Below are positions 8,815 to 17,466 of a stretch of 64,000 nt of DNA, piece by piece. This DNA comes from a virus. Positions within the stretch are counted from its first letter, which is position 1. Each line of letters opens with the position of its first letter. Under the pieces are notes generated by a model, which did no database searches, was not told the DNA's origin, and was given only the letters and a program-made list of their open reading frames with translations. The translations under genes were made by a program, and so were the position numbers. The stretch lies in IMG/VR virus record IMGVR_UViG_3300044733_003944, positions 20,102 to 84,101 of that record. One strand, 5' to 3'.

Positions 8815-9297
8815 ATGAAAAGACTTATAATTACAGAAGACGAAAAAAAAAGAATCAAACTTCTTTATGAGCAATCAACTTTTGTGAAAGATATGGCAAA
8901 AACTTTTAACTCATCTGAGGAATCTTTTTTGCCGTTGGATTGGTCGACTTTGGAAAAAACCGATCCTAAAAGGGCTGAGTATGGTCAAAATTTATCTAAA
9001 GTAAAAACCGCGTTTCAAAACTTCACAAATAAGGCGTGGAATGGTAAAACTGATATTTCAAAAACTATATCATATTTACAAAACTATAATATCGATAATA
9101 AATACCAAAAACGATGGTTAGATTCCGCAGTTAAAACTTTACAACATTTACAAAACCAAATAAAAAGTAGCGATAACACCCAAAGTAAAACTAATACTAC
9201 CACAACAAATACCACAACTAATTCTACAAACGTAACAACACCATCGTTTTCGGATTGGAGATCAAAATTAAATCAACAGTTTGGCATAAATTCATAA
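8815..9297 (+). CDS. Leader-bearing protein (class B), Thr/Asn-rich tail
   Basis: 160 aa, 7 nt after the previous stop. The leader 'MKRLIITEDEKKRIKLLYEQ' ends in L-Y-E. A helical body is followed by a low-complexity Thr/Asn linker (residues about 120-140) and a final short motif, FSDWRSKLNQQFG. Function unknown. Confidence 0.7.
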   Translation: MKRLIITEDEKKRIKLLYEQSTFVKDMAKTFNSSEESFLPLDWSTLEKTDPKRAEYGQNLSKVKTAFQNFTNKAWNGKTDISKTISYLQNYNIDNKYQKRWLDSAVKTLQHLQNQIKSSDNTQSKTNTTTTNTTTNSTNVTTPSFSDWRSKLNQQFGINS

Positions 9298-9301
9298 AAT
9301 A

Positions 9302-9778
9302 ATGTTTACCATCAAAAAAAGAAACTTATTAAATCTCATAAGTGAATCTTCTAATTACGTTTCCGACATTTACACAGAAGAAAAATTAAGACGAGTTAAT
9401 AAGATAATTAAAGACATGGTTTTTACTTTCGAAGGTCAACTTTCAATAGGTCTCGATTGGAAAGCAAAATTTGATTATCAGTTTCAAATCAAAGGGGTTA
9501 GACAAATGATCTCAGTTGGTGAATTATATGATTATTTAATGGTTGATGTTACAATTATTGATGGAGATAAAATGTTTTTGGTTTCTGCTAAATTGATGGG
9601 GTCTTCAATTACTAATGAATATCGACTCAAAAATAATTTATCAACTAGTATATCCGAAGAACTCCAATACTTTTTTGGTTCAGATTATGTTAGAGTAACA
9701 TTAGATAAAGACAAAAGTTCAATAAAACTAAGTGACGAACTAAAGGAAAAAATAGATAACTTTATTTTTGAAAGATAA
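9302..9778 (+). CDS. Phage protein with possible leader
   Basis: 158 aa, 4 nt after the preceding gene. The N terminus MFTIKKRNLLNLISES is basic-hydrophobic and contains I-S-E, a weak form of the shared leader. The body is mixed alpha/beta without recognised domain. Co-transcribed with the upstream genes by spacing. Confidence 0.6.
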   Translation: MFTIKKRNLLNLISESSNYVSDIYTEEKLRRVNKIIKDMVFTFEGQLSIGLDWKAKFDYQFQIKGVRQMISVGELYDYLMVDVTIIDGDKMFLVSAKLMGSSITNEYRLKNNLSTSISEELQYFFGSDYVRVTLDKDKSSIKLSDELKEKIDNFIFER

Positions 9779-9801
9779 AAAAAAATGAAGTATTTATTAA
9801 T

Positions 9802-10146
9802 ATGAAAAATAATTTAACAGAATCAGACATCAATAGAATCGTATTTGATGTTATAAATGAATCTGAAGAAGTAAAAGAAGGTTGGTTTAGTAATTTGTTT
9901 AAAGATAAATATACAATTTACTCGGAGGAGCTTGAAGAAATAATGCAAGATTTAATCAAAAACGTTTACTCCGATCGAGATATTATTTCCAACATCAAAG
10001 AACTATATTCCAAAATTCAAAGTTCTGATATGGATAGAAGAGACAAGAGAGAATTACTCGAAATAATGTATGAACTTTATCAGTTGATAAATGAAACTCA
10101 AACAAAGGTAAATCGATATATTCATAGATTACAACGATTAAGATAA
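9802..10146 (+). CDS. Leader-bearing helical protein (class A)
   Basis: 114 aa. The leader 'MKNNLTESDINRIVFDVINE' ends I-N-E at residue 20. The rest is predicted almost fully helical and charged, likely coiled coil (ELYSKIQSSDMDRRDKREL). TATTTATT at 9791-9798 is 3 nt before the ATG. Confidence 0.7.
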   Translation: MKNNLTESDINRIVFDVINESEEVKEGWFSNLFKDKYTIYSEELEEIMQDLIKNVYSDRDIISNIKELYSKIQSSDMDRRDKRELLEIMYELYQLINETQTKVNRYIHRLQRLR

Positions 10147-10151
10147 ATATT

Positions 10152-10622
10152 GTGAAACCATATCAAAAATATTCTGATAGAGCACTCATACCGATTCTCA
10201 AAGACATTATTGAATCTTTAGAATCCAATAATATGTATTTGGAAGATATAGATGATGTTAATCATAACCTTGGAGAGTTGTCAGAAATTATAACAGATGA
10301 ATTAACTTCTTACTTTACAAATGTTGATTTTGAAGATGTGACATTTTTTATGGCACTTATAATAATGAATGATGATTTCGAATCGCCTCTCAAAAGGCCT
10401 GAGTTAAGAACATTTGAAATTACTCATGTTTATCAAAGGGTGGAAACGGTAAATTATACTTATAGAAATGAGATGAAAAGTTTCATACCATTAGATAATT
10501 CCATTTTAGGTGAATTACAAAGTAGTGGTGAATATGAACCATTTGAAGGTGAATCAATTGACGAAGACACTGTTGATGGTGATTATGGTGATGATTGGAT
10601 AGAACATATTGAAGAAATCTAA
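10152..10622 (+). CDS. Acidic hypothetical protein
   Basis: 156 aa using GTG at 10152, 5 nt after the preceding stop. Strongly acidic, especially the C terminus (GDYGDDWIEHIEE). The segment MKSFIPLDNSILGEL resembles IEFSEFIPLHRDEF of the next gene, hinting at a shared fold. No leader. Confidence 0.6.
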   Translation: MKPYQKYSDRALIPILKDIIESLESNNMYLEDIDDVNHNLGELSEIITDELTSYFTNVDFEDVTFFMALIIMNDDFESPLKRPELRTFEITHVYQRVETVNYTYRNEMKSFIPLDNSILGELQSSGEYEPFEGESIDEDTVDGDYGDDWIEHIEEI

Positions 10623-10638
10623 AAATTTTCTATATTTG
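10609..10638 (+). promoter_or_regulatory. Host-type (Bacteroidota) promoter
   Basis: TTG 10609-10611, 19 nt, TATATTTG 10631-10638: the TTTG/TAnnTTTG form of Bacteroidota primary-sigma promoters, directly before the GTG at 10643. Confidence 0.55.
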
Positions 10639-10642
10639 TATT

Positions 10643-10957
10643 GTGAAAAAAGCAAGTTCCAGTTTATTTGATTTGGTCTATGGAGACCTTATACCCGTAG
10701 AGTCAACGATATTTGGTAAAATGTGTTTTATCTTTTACACGGTGGAGGAGGACTTAAAATCTAAAATCTTATATTACCCCTCCACTAAAGAAGTTAAGAC
10801 TCTTAGATCCCTTGAAATTGAGTTCTCAGAGTTTATACCACTTCATAGAGATGAGTTTATAAAACAATTTTCAGAATGGATGAGATCAAGATACTCTGAC
10901 GAAATGATTTTTAGAGGGGTTGAGTATGTGGATTTTTTAGAAGAATTACTTGTGTGA
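10643..10957 (+). CDS. Hypothetical protein
   Basis: 104 aa with GTG start, directly behind a host-type promoter. No recognised domain; the IEFSEFIPLHRDEFIKQFSE segment resembles part of the preceding protein. No leader. Confidence 0.6.
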   Translation: MKKASSSLFDLVYGDLIPVESTIFGKMCFIFYTVEEDLKSKILYYPSTKEVKTLRSLEIEFSEFIPLHRDEFIKQFSEWMRSRYSDEMIFRGVEYVDFLEELLV

Positions 10958-10968
10958 TATTTATTTAT

Positions 10969-11310
10969 ATGAAAATCAACGAAGAATTAAACCAAATCAA
11001 ATATCTTTTAGAGTATAAAAGAGGACAAGAAATTAACGAAATGGTTTTTTCTAATTTACCCGGTGTTCAGCCTGATAAAATGGATTATAGAAGACCAATA
11101 CCTGATCCTGATATTATACCTGATTGTTTTACTCAAATGTTAAAATCAGATTTAAACATGGTTTCTTTTGATAAAAACACGTTAAAAGATGAATCACAAA
11201 AAAGAGTTAATGGTGTTGATATGATTTTTAATCCTGATAGTCCATCTGACGAATTGGGTATTACAATAATAAAAGATGGAAAACCTTTTTGTTTTGTAAA
11301 AAAATTTTAA
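10969..11310 (+). CDS. Leader-bearing protein (class C)
   Basis: 113 aa from ATG 10969; a GTG at 10954 would add five residues and overlap the previous stop, but the class C leader 'MKINEELNQIKYLLEYK' begins at 10969, just after TATTTATT 10958-10965. The leader shares the pattern of MxLxEQLxRIKxLxxE with the 22434 and 26645 genes. Body unrecognised, with two Cys. Confidence 0.65.
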   Translation: MKINEELNQIKYLLEYKRGQEINEMVFSNLPGVQPDKMDYRRPIPDPDIIPDCFTQMLKSDLNMVSFDKNTLKDESQKRVNGVDMIFNPDSPSDELGITIIKDGKPFCFVKKF

Positions 11311-11362
11311 AAAAAAATAGTTTTTTATCTGAAATCAAATATTTATAAACAAAACAAAAATT

Positions 11363-11875
11363 ATGGGAAGAAAAATTAGACTTACAGAATCTGAATTTCA
11401 TTCTTTAGTAAGAAGACTTGTTCGTGAGGCTGAAGAAGAAATGATGTCAATTACAATGGATGATGAAGAATCCGAAGGAATGTCAAAAGAAGACACCGTT
11501 CATGCGGTTGCTGACTTCTTTAAAAGAAAATTAAGAAGATTAGATAGTGACGAAATCGAAGAACTTGAGGATATGGTTGTTAATTCTGAAACAGAAGATC
11601 TAACTGAAATGTTTTTAAGAGAAGACATTTCTGATAGAAAAAAATCTTTTAAAGAAAAGGCAATGATTCGTGGTGGAATTGGTATGATGGGAGCAGGAAT
11701 ACTTGGAATGATTAGTCAAGCAATGGGTTATACTGATGCTGGAGACCTTATGATTGCGGTTCACGATTACGTTGACAAAATGGGTGGTGGTCCTGTGAGC
11801 ACCGCAGTATTAATTGCTGGTTTAGTTATGGCACTTAAAGGTGCTGCTGACAGAGGCCTTAGAACAGGAAGATAA
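11363..11875 (+). CDS. Leader-bearing protein (class A) with two hydrophobic segments
   Basis: 170 aa. The leader 'MGRKIRLTESEFHSLVRRLV' is followed by R-E-A. An acidic helical middle precedes two Gly/Met-rich hydrophobic helices (residues about 108-126 and 147-163), able to insert in or disturb membrane. TATTTATA at 11340-11347. Membrane-active internal or ejection protein is a reasonable guess. Confidence 0.65.
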   Translation: MGRKIRLTESEFHSLVRRLVREAEEEMMSITMDDEESEGMSKEDTVHAVADFFKRKLRRLDSDEIEELEDMVVNSETEDLTEMFLREDISDRKKSFKEKAMIRGGIGMMGAGILGMISQAMGYTDAGDLMIAVHDYVDKMGGGPVSTAVLIAGLVMALKGAADRGLRTGR

Positions 11876-11881
11876 TAAAAT

Positions 11882-11906
11882 CCCCTCTATAAAGAGGGGT
11901 TTTTTT
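11882..11906. terminator. Bidirectional terminator
   Basis: CCCCTC 11882-11887 and GAGGGG 11894-11899 with T-run on the + side and A-run on the other, between convergent genes. Confidence 0.8.
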
Positions 11907-12231
11907 ATTTCTTTTCTTTAAGATGTTCTTGTAAGATTTCAATAATCTGATCGATTTCTTCTTTTTCCTTTTTGTCCGAAGACTTAAAGTTTGTCGTTTT
12001 ATAAAGTATTTCCCAATAAAAAATGTAATGTAACAGAAACATTATTAACAGGGAATTATACGAAACTCCAAAAAAGAATAAAAAAGTCCCACCAAAAGTT
12101 AAAATCGTATATAAAAAATAATATAACTCTGAGTTTGTAAAAGACAAAAACTTATATTGTCTAATTATTTTTTTTAACTTTTCTTTTGGTAGGTCTTTGT
12201 ATAAATCAACCTCTTCTCTTAATTTTGACAT
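11905..12231 (-). CDS. Small membrane protein, two to three helices
   Basis: 108 aa. A charged N terminus (KLREEVDLYKDLPKEKLKKI) is followed by two strongly hydrophobic stretches (residues about 35-58 and 61-78) and a charged C-terminal helix. No family recognised. Upstream on the minus strand lie TATCTTTG (12265-12272) and AATATTTATTG, so it may be read from either promoter class. Confidence 0.65.
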   Translation of the reverse strand: MSKLREEVDLYKDLPKEKLKKIIRQYKFLSFTNSELYYFLYTILTFGGTFLFFFGVSYNSLLIMFLLHYIFYWEILYKTTNFKSSDKKEKEEIDQIIEILQEHLKEKK

Positions 12232-12296
12232 ATCAATAAATATTTTAGTTATCCTGTATTACTACAAAGATAAATAAAAATAATTGATATAAAAAA

Positions 12297-12722
12297 TTAA
12301 TTTACAGAAACAAGTTCTAAATCAAAAATTAATTTTTTTCCTGCCAATGGGTGATTAGCGTCCAAAACAACATTAGTTTCGTTTACTTCTTTAACCATAA
12401 CATTCATAGGTCCTTGTTGTGTCATAGTTTGTAACATTTGGCCTACCTCAACATTTTCAGGAACTCTGTCTTTTGGAACCTCAACAACTAAATCTTCTCT
12501 AAGATCCCCATATGCTTCAGTATGATCCATCTCAATAGTTTTTTTATCACCTTCTTTCATACCCAAAAGACCTTTTTCAAAACCAGGAATTAAAGAACCT
12601 TGACCCAAAGTTGCCGATAATGGTTCACGACCTTCCATTAATGAAGTGTCAAAAACAGATCCATCTTCTAATTTTCCCGTGTAATTAACAGTCACGGTGC
12701 TGTTTACCTCAACAATTTTCAT
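12297..12722 (-). CDS. FKBP-type peptidyl-prolyl cis-trans isomerase (SlyD-like)
   Basis: 141 aa. Starts with the canonical FKBP strand (VTVNYTGKLEDGSVFDTS), then 'LIPGFEKGLLGMKEGDKK' and ETEAYG-like TEAYGD, with an insert-in-flap chaperone domain (residues about 70-120) as in SlyD. It lacks the His-rich metal tail of E. coli SlyD. It catalyses prolyl isomerisation and assists folding in the cytoplasm. An unusual phage-borne folding factor, consistent with DnaK and Clp elsewhere in this genome. Confidence 0.9.
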   Translation of the reverse strand: MKIVEVNSTVTVNYTGKLEDGSVFDTSLMEGREPLSATLGQGSLIPGFEKGLLGMKEGDKKTIEMDHTEAYGDLREDLVVEVPKDRVPENVEVGQMLQTMTQQGPMNVMVKEVNETNVVLDANHPLAGKKLIFDLELVSVN

Positions 12723-12782
12723 AAATTTTTTTTTCTAATCATAAAACAAAAAAATGTTTTTGTAAAACTATATTTATAATAT

Positions 12783-12977
12783 ATGTTAGATTTTTTAAAA
12801 CATTTATATTTAACTCTTATAAATAAATACGGATCCTTTATGTGGTTTGGAGTCCATATGGGAGTGACACAAGTTGATTGGCATTGGTTTTTAGAATTTT
12901 TTTTGTGCGTGTTGATTAATTCCATGGTTTTACATACAATTTACCTTGAGTGGAAAGATGCGAAGTCCAAAAATTAG
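12783..12977 (+). CDS. Small hydrophobic protein
   Basis: 64 aa, rich in Trp, Phe and His, with a C-terminal membrane helix (FLEFFLCVLINSMVLHTIYL). TATTTATA at 12771-12778 is 4 nt before the ATG. Function unknown; its size and topology would fit a lysis or membrane accessory protein, but nothing specific is seen. Confidence 0.5.
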   Translation: MLDFLKHLYLTLINKYGSFMWFGVHMGVTQVDWHWFLEFFLCVLINSMVLHTIYLEWKDAKSKN

Positions 12978-13040
12978 CATTTATATTGATTGGACTTTTA
13001 TTCAATAACAACTTAACAAGATAAATAACGTATTTAAATT

Positions 13041-15491
13041 ATGAAACACATTTTATTTTTATTTTTATTCCCCCTTTTTATTTATTCTCAGTATTGTCCT
13101 TATATTGGACCTGACTTAACTTTACCTTGTGGTGTAAACTCAACAACGTTAACTGCTGATCCATCACAATGTGGTCAAGGAGCCCTTCCTCAAGGAACCT
13201 CTAATTACGGAGTTACTAACATACCTTATGTTGTACAAGTTAATAACGGAACATTGGTACAACTTAGTGATGATTCACAATCTAATACGTTTAATATTGG
13301 GTTTACTTTTTGTTTTTACGGTTCTAATTATACACAGTTTCGTATAGGATCAAATGGATGGATTTCGTTGGGTGCTGGAGTTCAACCAGCCACTTTTGCC
13401 ACTCAAGCAATACCTTCAGCAAATGCCGCAGTTCCCAAAAATTGTATTATGGGTCCGTGGCAAGATTGGAATCCAAGTTTAGGGGGTCAAATTAGATATC
13501 AAGTACAAGGAACTGCCCCTTGTCGTAAATTAGTAGTCAGTTGGATAGGTGTTCCTATGTTTTCTTGTACAAACCTTCAGGGAACTTTTCATATTATTCT
13601 TTACGAATCAACTAACGTGATTGAAAATCATATTGCAAATAAACCCGCATGTAATCAATGGGCAGGAGGAACCGCAGTTCAGGGTATTCACAACCTTTTA
13701 GGAAATGCGGCAGTTCCTGTTGCAGGTAGAAACTCAACACAATGGACCACTGTTAACAATGCTTATCGTTGGACGCCAAGTGGAGGTGTAATTCAGCCAA
13801 CATGGACTTGGTATCAGGTTGGAAACCCTAACCCAATTGGTACGGGATTGAGTATTACTGTTACTCCTCCAATCGGAGGAGCTTATTATACCTGCCAACC
13901 AGTGTTCCCTTCTTGTAATGCTGGTTGGTCCTCTTGTAACGCAGGAGTTGGACAAGGTCCTGATACAATTTTAGTAACACCAACACCAAATTTACCACCT
14001 CCCACAATTACTCCAACAGATCCTTTGTGTAATAATGGTTGTAATGGATCAATAGTTGTAACTCCTGTTGGCGGATTAGGTCCTTATATTATCAATTGGT
14101 CTAATGGGTCAAACACTCTAACATTAAATAATTTGTGTTCAGGGACATATAATTTCTCTTTGACCGATGCAAATGGGTGTGTATATAACGGAACTTCAAC
14201 TTTATTAAACCCACCACCATTACAATTACCAACAGTAACGTCAACTAACCCAACTTGTTTTGGTTATTGTGACGGATCATCAATTGTTAATCCTATAGAT
14301 GGACTTGCACCATACACATATCTTTGGAATGATGGTCAAACCACTCAAACGGCAACTAATTTATGTTCGGGAAACTATTCTGTGACTGTTACAGACGCAA
14401 ATAACTGTCCTGTAACTCAAACCACAACGTTAGTTGATCCTCCACTTGTAACAATTAACCCGATTACAGGATCAGACACAGTTTGTTTTAACTCTACAGG
14501 TAATTTATACAACGTCTCAAGTGTTTTTCCTAACCTAAACTACGTATGGACTAACACGATGGGAAATATCTCGTCAGGACAAGGGACAAATCAAATAAAT
14601 TTGGACGTAACTGGTGTGAATGGGGGTCTATATTCCAATACTTTATCAGTTATTGGTGTAAATCAAGTTGGATGTCAGTCACAACCTCAAACTTTTTCTA
14701 TTGTTGTATTGAATATACTACCTGTAATTACACCTATCGGTCCGTTTTGTGAATATGACAACTGTATTAACTTAATTGCAACCCCACCTAATGGAATTTT
14801 CAGTGGATTAAACGTTTGGGGTAATCAATATTGTCCTGACAATGGGTTTATTGGGTTAGATTTTGTAAATTATATGTATTCTCAGTCAGGATGTTGGTTT
14901 GATACGTCAATTAACGTTCAAGTTTATCCACGACCTAACATTTTACCTGTGACAAATGGTGTTGTTGATGAGAATTTAGAGTATCATCAAATATGTGAGG
15001 GTGATACTGTATCAGATGTGTTTAGTTTATCATCAGTTAGTGGTGGATATAACGAATGGTATGTGTTTGGGGATACAATTACTAACAATACGTTAAATAT
15101 AACGTGGGATATGGACGGTATATTCACTTTTCAGGGAGTAAGATGGGACAATGGGTGTGTTTCTAACCCCCAATCCTTCACCATAACCTTAGAATTGTGT
15201 CCAAATGAGATATTTTACATCCCAAATGCCTTTACACCCGATGGTGATGAAAGAAATAACATATTAAAACCAATAATCACCTCAGGAGTGGACATTTTTA
15301 ACTACTCTTTTGTGGTTTTTAATAGGTGGGGACAGATTGTATGGGAATCTTTTAATACCAATGTGGGTTGGGATGGGACATATAACAATATTCCTTGTCA
15401 AGATGGGGTTTATACGTGGAAATTAAAATTTAAAAGTCCCAAAACCGATGAAATCAAAGAATTTTACGGTAGTTTTACGCTTATTAAGTAA
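13041..15491 (+). CDS. Secreted adhesin with SprB-type repeats and T9SS type-B (gliding motility) C-terminal domain
   Basis: 816 aa. Signal peptide at residues 1-17 (MKHILFLFLFPLFIYS). An N-terminal jelly-roll-like region (about 20-290) contains paired cysteines. Two to three SprB-like repeats (about 320-470; pattern NPTCFGYCDGS...GLAPYTYLWNDG) follow, then PKD/Ig-like modules, then a final 90-residue domain starting 'IPNAFTPDGDERNN' and containing FNRWGQIVWES and DGVYTWKLKF. This is the gliding motility-associated C-terminal domain family, the type-B type IX secretion signal of Bacteroidota. In a phage it could be exported by the host T9SS or be built into the virion as a host-range module. 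Its start lies behind TATTTAAA. Confidence 0.88.
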   Translation: MKHILFLFLFPLFIYSQYCPYIGPDLTLPCGVNSTTLTADPSQCGQGALPQGTSNYGVTNIPYVVQVNNGTLVQLSDDSQSNTFNIGFTFCFYGSNYTQFRIGSNGWISLGAGVQPATFATQAIPSANAAVPKNCIMGPWQDWNPSLGGQIRYQVQGTAPCRKLVVSWIGVPMFSCTNLQGTFHIILYESTNVIENHIANKPACNQWAGGTAVQGIHNLLGNAAVPVAGRNSTQWTTVNNAYRWTPSGGVIQPTWTWYQVGNPNPIGTGLSITVTPPIGGAYYTCQPVFPSCNAGWSSCNAGVGQGPDTILVTPTPNLPPPTITPTDPLCNNGCNGSIVVTPVGGLGPYIINWSNGSNTLTLNNLCSGTYNFSLTDANGCVYNGTSTLLNPPPLQLPTVTSTNPTCFGYCDGSSIVNPIDGLAPYTYLWNDGQTTQTATNLCSGNYSVTVTDANNCPVTQTTTLVDPPLVTINPITGSDTVCFNSTGNLYNVSSVFPNLNYVWTNTMGNISSGQGTNQINLDVTGVNGGLYSNTLSVIGVNQVGCQSQPQTFSIVVLNILPVITPIGPFCEYDNCINLIATPPNGIFSGLNVWGNQYCPDNGFIGLDFVNYMYSQSGCWFDTSINVQVYPRPNILPVTNGVVDENLEYHQICEGDTVSDVFSLSSVSGGYNEWYVFGDTITNNTLNITWDMDGIFTFQGVRWDNGCVSNPQSFTITLELCPNEIFYIPNAFTPDGDERNNILKPIITSGVDIFNYSFVVFNRWGQIVWESFNTNVGWDGTYNNIPCQDGVYTWKLKFKSPKTDEIKEFYGSFTLIK

Positions 15492-15506
15492 TAGATATTT
15501 ATTTAT

Positions 15507-16166
15507 ATGAGTAAAAAGAAAAATCCTGAGTTAAAAGAGGGTGATCGCATTGTTTTAATCTACATGCCAGGTGAAGATATTGATACAGGAACCAAAGGAA
15601 GGGTTAAAAGTATTGGTCAAGCACCATCTTTCGGGGAATCACCTAGTTATATGTATAATGTAGAGTGGTTAGATGACGATGGTAAGGTAATTAGCACCCT
15701 TTCTTTACTTCCTGAGGCCGATTCTTGGATATTAGATCCCGAATTTACTCAAAATGACCTAAATGAGGCCAAAAATCGTGTAATAACTGACTTAGATGAG
15801 TTAATTAGACGACATGAGTGGTCGAGACTCTTTAAAAAGTCCGATTTGAAGTATATTTTAGACTATTTGGAGGTAATTAGACAGTTAGGTGTGGTAAATA
15901 TGTTCCAATCAGGTCAATTTTTAGGTCAAACTAAAGATTATTTAACAAAATACTTTGATTTATACCGAATGCAACGTGAATTAGACGATAATGATGAAGA
16001 AAAAATAGAAAAAATCTTAGAAATGTCTGAAAACGTAAGAAATATCATGATTTCAGCCGCAATTACCGATTTAGAGCAAAAAAATGTAGAAATTACAGGT
16101 AGATCAGCAACAAATAGGGTAAATAAACTAACAACTGAACTTGTAAAACACTTTATGGGTAGATAA
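15507..16166 (+). CDS. SH3-like/KOW-like N-terminal domain protein
   Basis: 219 aa. Residues 1-75 look like a small beta barrel (LKEGDRIVLIYMPGED...GTKGRVKSIG...YNVEWLDDDG), the pattern of SH3/KOW-type domains. The remainder is charged helices. TATTTATT at 15496-15503. Conserved-looking phage protein without assigned role. Confidence 0.6.
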   Translation: MSKKKNPELKEGDRIVLIYMPGEDIDTGTKGRVKSIGQAPSFGESPSYMYNVEWLDDDGKVISTLSLLPEADSWILDPEFTQNDLNEAKNRVITDLDELIRRHEWSRLFKKSDLKYILDYLEVIRQLGVVNMFQSGQFLGQTKDYLTKYFDLYRMQRELDDNDEEKIEKILEMSENVRNIMISAAITDLEQKNVEITGRSATNRVNKLTTELVKHFMGR

Positions 16167-16238
16167 TCGTGTTTTTTTTACCTAAAAACTTGATTATATC
16201 ACAAAAATTGACGATTTTTTCATAAAAACACACATATT

Positions 16239-16532
16239 ATGACATTATTATCAATTTCTTTATTAGTTTTTAGTATTATTATCCTTTTTACTACCATTTT
16301 ATTCATTATTTGGTGGAAAAAATACGGAAAATCACTATTTTCTACCCTAAAAGACCTAAAAAACATGCAAAATCCGTCAAATTTCGTTCAAAATCTTGGA
16401 AATTTGGATAATTTAGAGGATTTTTATCAAAATATTGGTAATTTTGGGGGTCAAATGGGTAATTTTAACGAAAATATTACTAAATTTAACCAAAGAATGA
16501 GTGAAATTGGTAAAAAAATGGGTCAAAAGTAG
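16239..16532 (+). CDS. Membrane-anchored small protein with Asn/Phe-rich repeat
   Basis: 97 aa. One N-terminal membrane helix (residues 4-27) is followed by a basic anchor and a tail with repeated NxxNFxxN-type units (NLGNLDNLEDFYQNIGNFGG). Possibly a spanin-like or scaffold tether, but no motif proves it. Confidence 0.55.
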   Translation: MTLLSISLLVFSIIILFTTILFIIWWKKYGKSLFSTLKDLKNMQNPSNFVQNLGNLDNLEDFYQNIGNFGGQMGNFNENITKFNQRMSEIGKKMGQK

Positions 16533-16550
16533 ATAAAAACACCGAAAAAA

Positions 16551-16572
16551 GACCTATTTTAGGTCGTTTTTT
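16551..16572 (+). terminator. Rho-independent terminator
   Basis: GACCTA-TTT-TAGGTC followed by GTTTTTTG. Confidence 0.75.
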
Positions 16573-16590
16573 GTCTCTATATATACAAAA

Positions 16591-16616
16591 AAACCCCCTA
16601 TTTTGGGGGTTTTTAC
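16591..16616. terminator. Second terminator, probably bidirectional
   Basis: CCCCC 16594-16598 and GGGGG 16605-16609 around TATTTT, flanked by A-run and T-run, between convergent genes. Confidence 0.75.
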
Positions 16617-16634
16617 GTTAAAATAGGGGTATTT

Positions 16635-16883
16635 TTACTCGTTTTCAGGATTATCTTCTTTAAAGAAATTGGTTAAAAACTTACCAACAACACCAAATAT
16701 AATAGACGATACTATCATAGACTTTATTTCTAAGGGTGTAAATATGTCTTTTAAGTTGTCGAATTGCCATAAACCACCTATCGCAAGAACAGAAGCGATT
16801 GCCAATAAAGAATCACCCCATTTTCTCCATTTTTTGGGTGTTGGTTTCCAATAATCACTAGTCATTTTTTTTAACTTTGTCAT
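16635..16883 (-). CDS. Putative holin-like membrane protein
   Basis: 82 aa. A basic N terminus rich in Trp/Lys (YWKPTPKKWRKWGDS) precedes two hydrophobic helices (residues about 26-42 and 52-72) and an acidic tail. The size and two-helix topology resemble phage holins, but no diagnostic family motif is seen. It follows the leader gene at 16885-17412 with a 1-nt gap, so the two are co-transcribed. Confidence 0.5.
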   Translation of the reverse strand: MTKLKKMTSDYWKPTPKKWRKWGDSLLAIASVLAIGGLWQFDNLKDIFTPLEIKSMIVSSIIFGVVGKFLTNFFKEDNPENE

Positions 16884-16884
16884 T

Positions 16885-17412
16885 TTAGATTCCTTTAATA
16901 AGGTTTATTGATTGTTTTAGGTATTCTTTAGCTCTTGGGGACGGAGTATATTCATCATCCTTAGTTTGAAGGTTTAAAACCCTTTCAATGTCCTTAACTA
17001 ACTCAGTTCCGTGTTCATTTTCTTTATATAACTCGATGATCTTATCCATGGCTTTATTGCATTCACCTGTAGTCTCGTCATAATAGTTTTTATTCCTAAA
17101 CTTATTCAAATGATTCATCATTTCATATGCCAAATGTGTTCCACCGTCTTTAATGTCTTTAAACAAACGGATATTATTCAAAATCCCTAAAGTATCAACC
17201 ATAGAGTTAACCCCTGTAATTCTTTTGGTAATCCCTGGTGTGTATTTATCAAATTCACCCGCTCTCCCGACTATTTCGTCTAGAGGCATAACATTTTCAG
17301 GAATACACTTAGGTTTTTCCTTTTTATTTTTTTTTCCTTCCATTTCGTTTTCTAAAAGAACTTTTCTAATGACTCTATTTAGGTCACGGTTATTAAATTG
17401 ATTTCGTTTCAT
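16885..17412 (-). CDS. Leader-bearing protein (class A), minus strand
   Basis: 175 aa. The leader 'FNNRDLNRVIRKVLLENE' matches class A with L-L-E at residues 19-21 and is followed by a Lys-rich linker and helical body (MNHLNKFRNKNYYDETTGEC). It has TATTTATT on its own strand at 17450-17457, within a divergent promoter shared with the 17467 gene. This shows that both leader and promoter motif travel with the gene regardless of strand. Confidence 0.65.
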   Translation of the reverse strand: MKRNQFNNRDLNRVIRKVLLENEMEGKKNKKEKPKCIPENVMPLDEIVGRAGEFDKYTPGITKRITGVNSMVDTLGILNNIRLFKDIKDGGTHLAYEMMNHLNKFRNKNYYDETTGECNKAMDKIIELYKENEHGTELVKDIERVLNLQTKDDEYTPSPRAKEYLKQSINLIKGI

Positions 17413-17439
17413 CTTATAATATATTTTAAAAACTTTAAG

Positions 17440-17457
17440 TATTTATAATAATAAATA
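17440..17457. promoter_or_regulatory. Divergent pair of TATTTATA-type elements
   Basis: TATTTATA (+) at 17440-17447 and TATTTATT (-) at 17450-17457 lie back to back between the divergent leader genes, each oriented with its own gene. Confidence 0.6.
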
Positions 17458-17466
17458 TTAGATAAT

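Noticed and set aside
13041-15491. Window is bacterial chromosome because of the T9SS-type protein, DnaK, Clp, FKBP and M20 peptidase
   Set aside because: These are interleaved with leader genes sharing one promoter motif, and terminase, portal and endolysin are on the same contig with no rRNA or metabolic operons.
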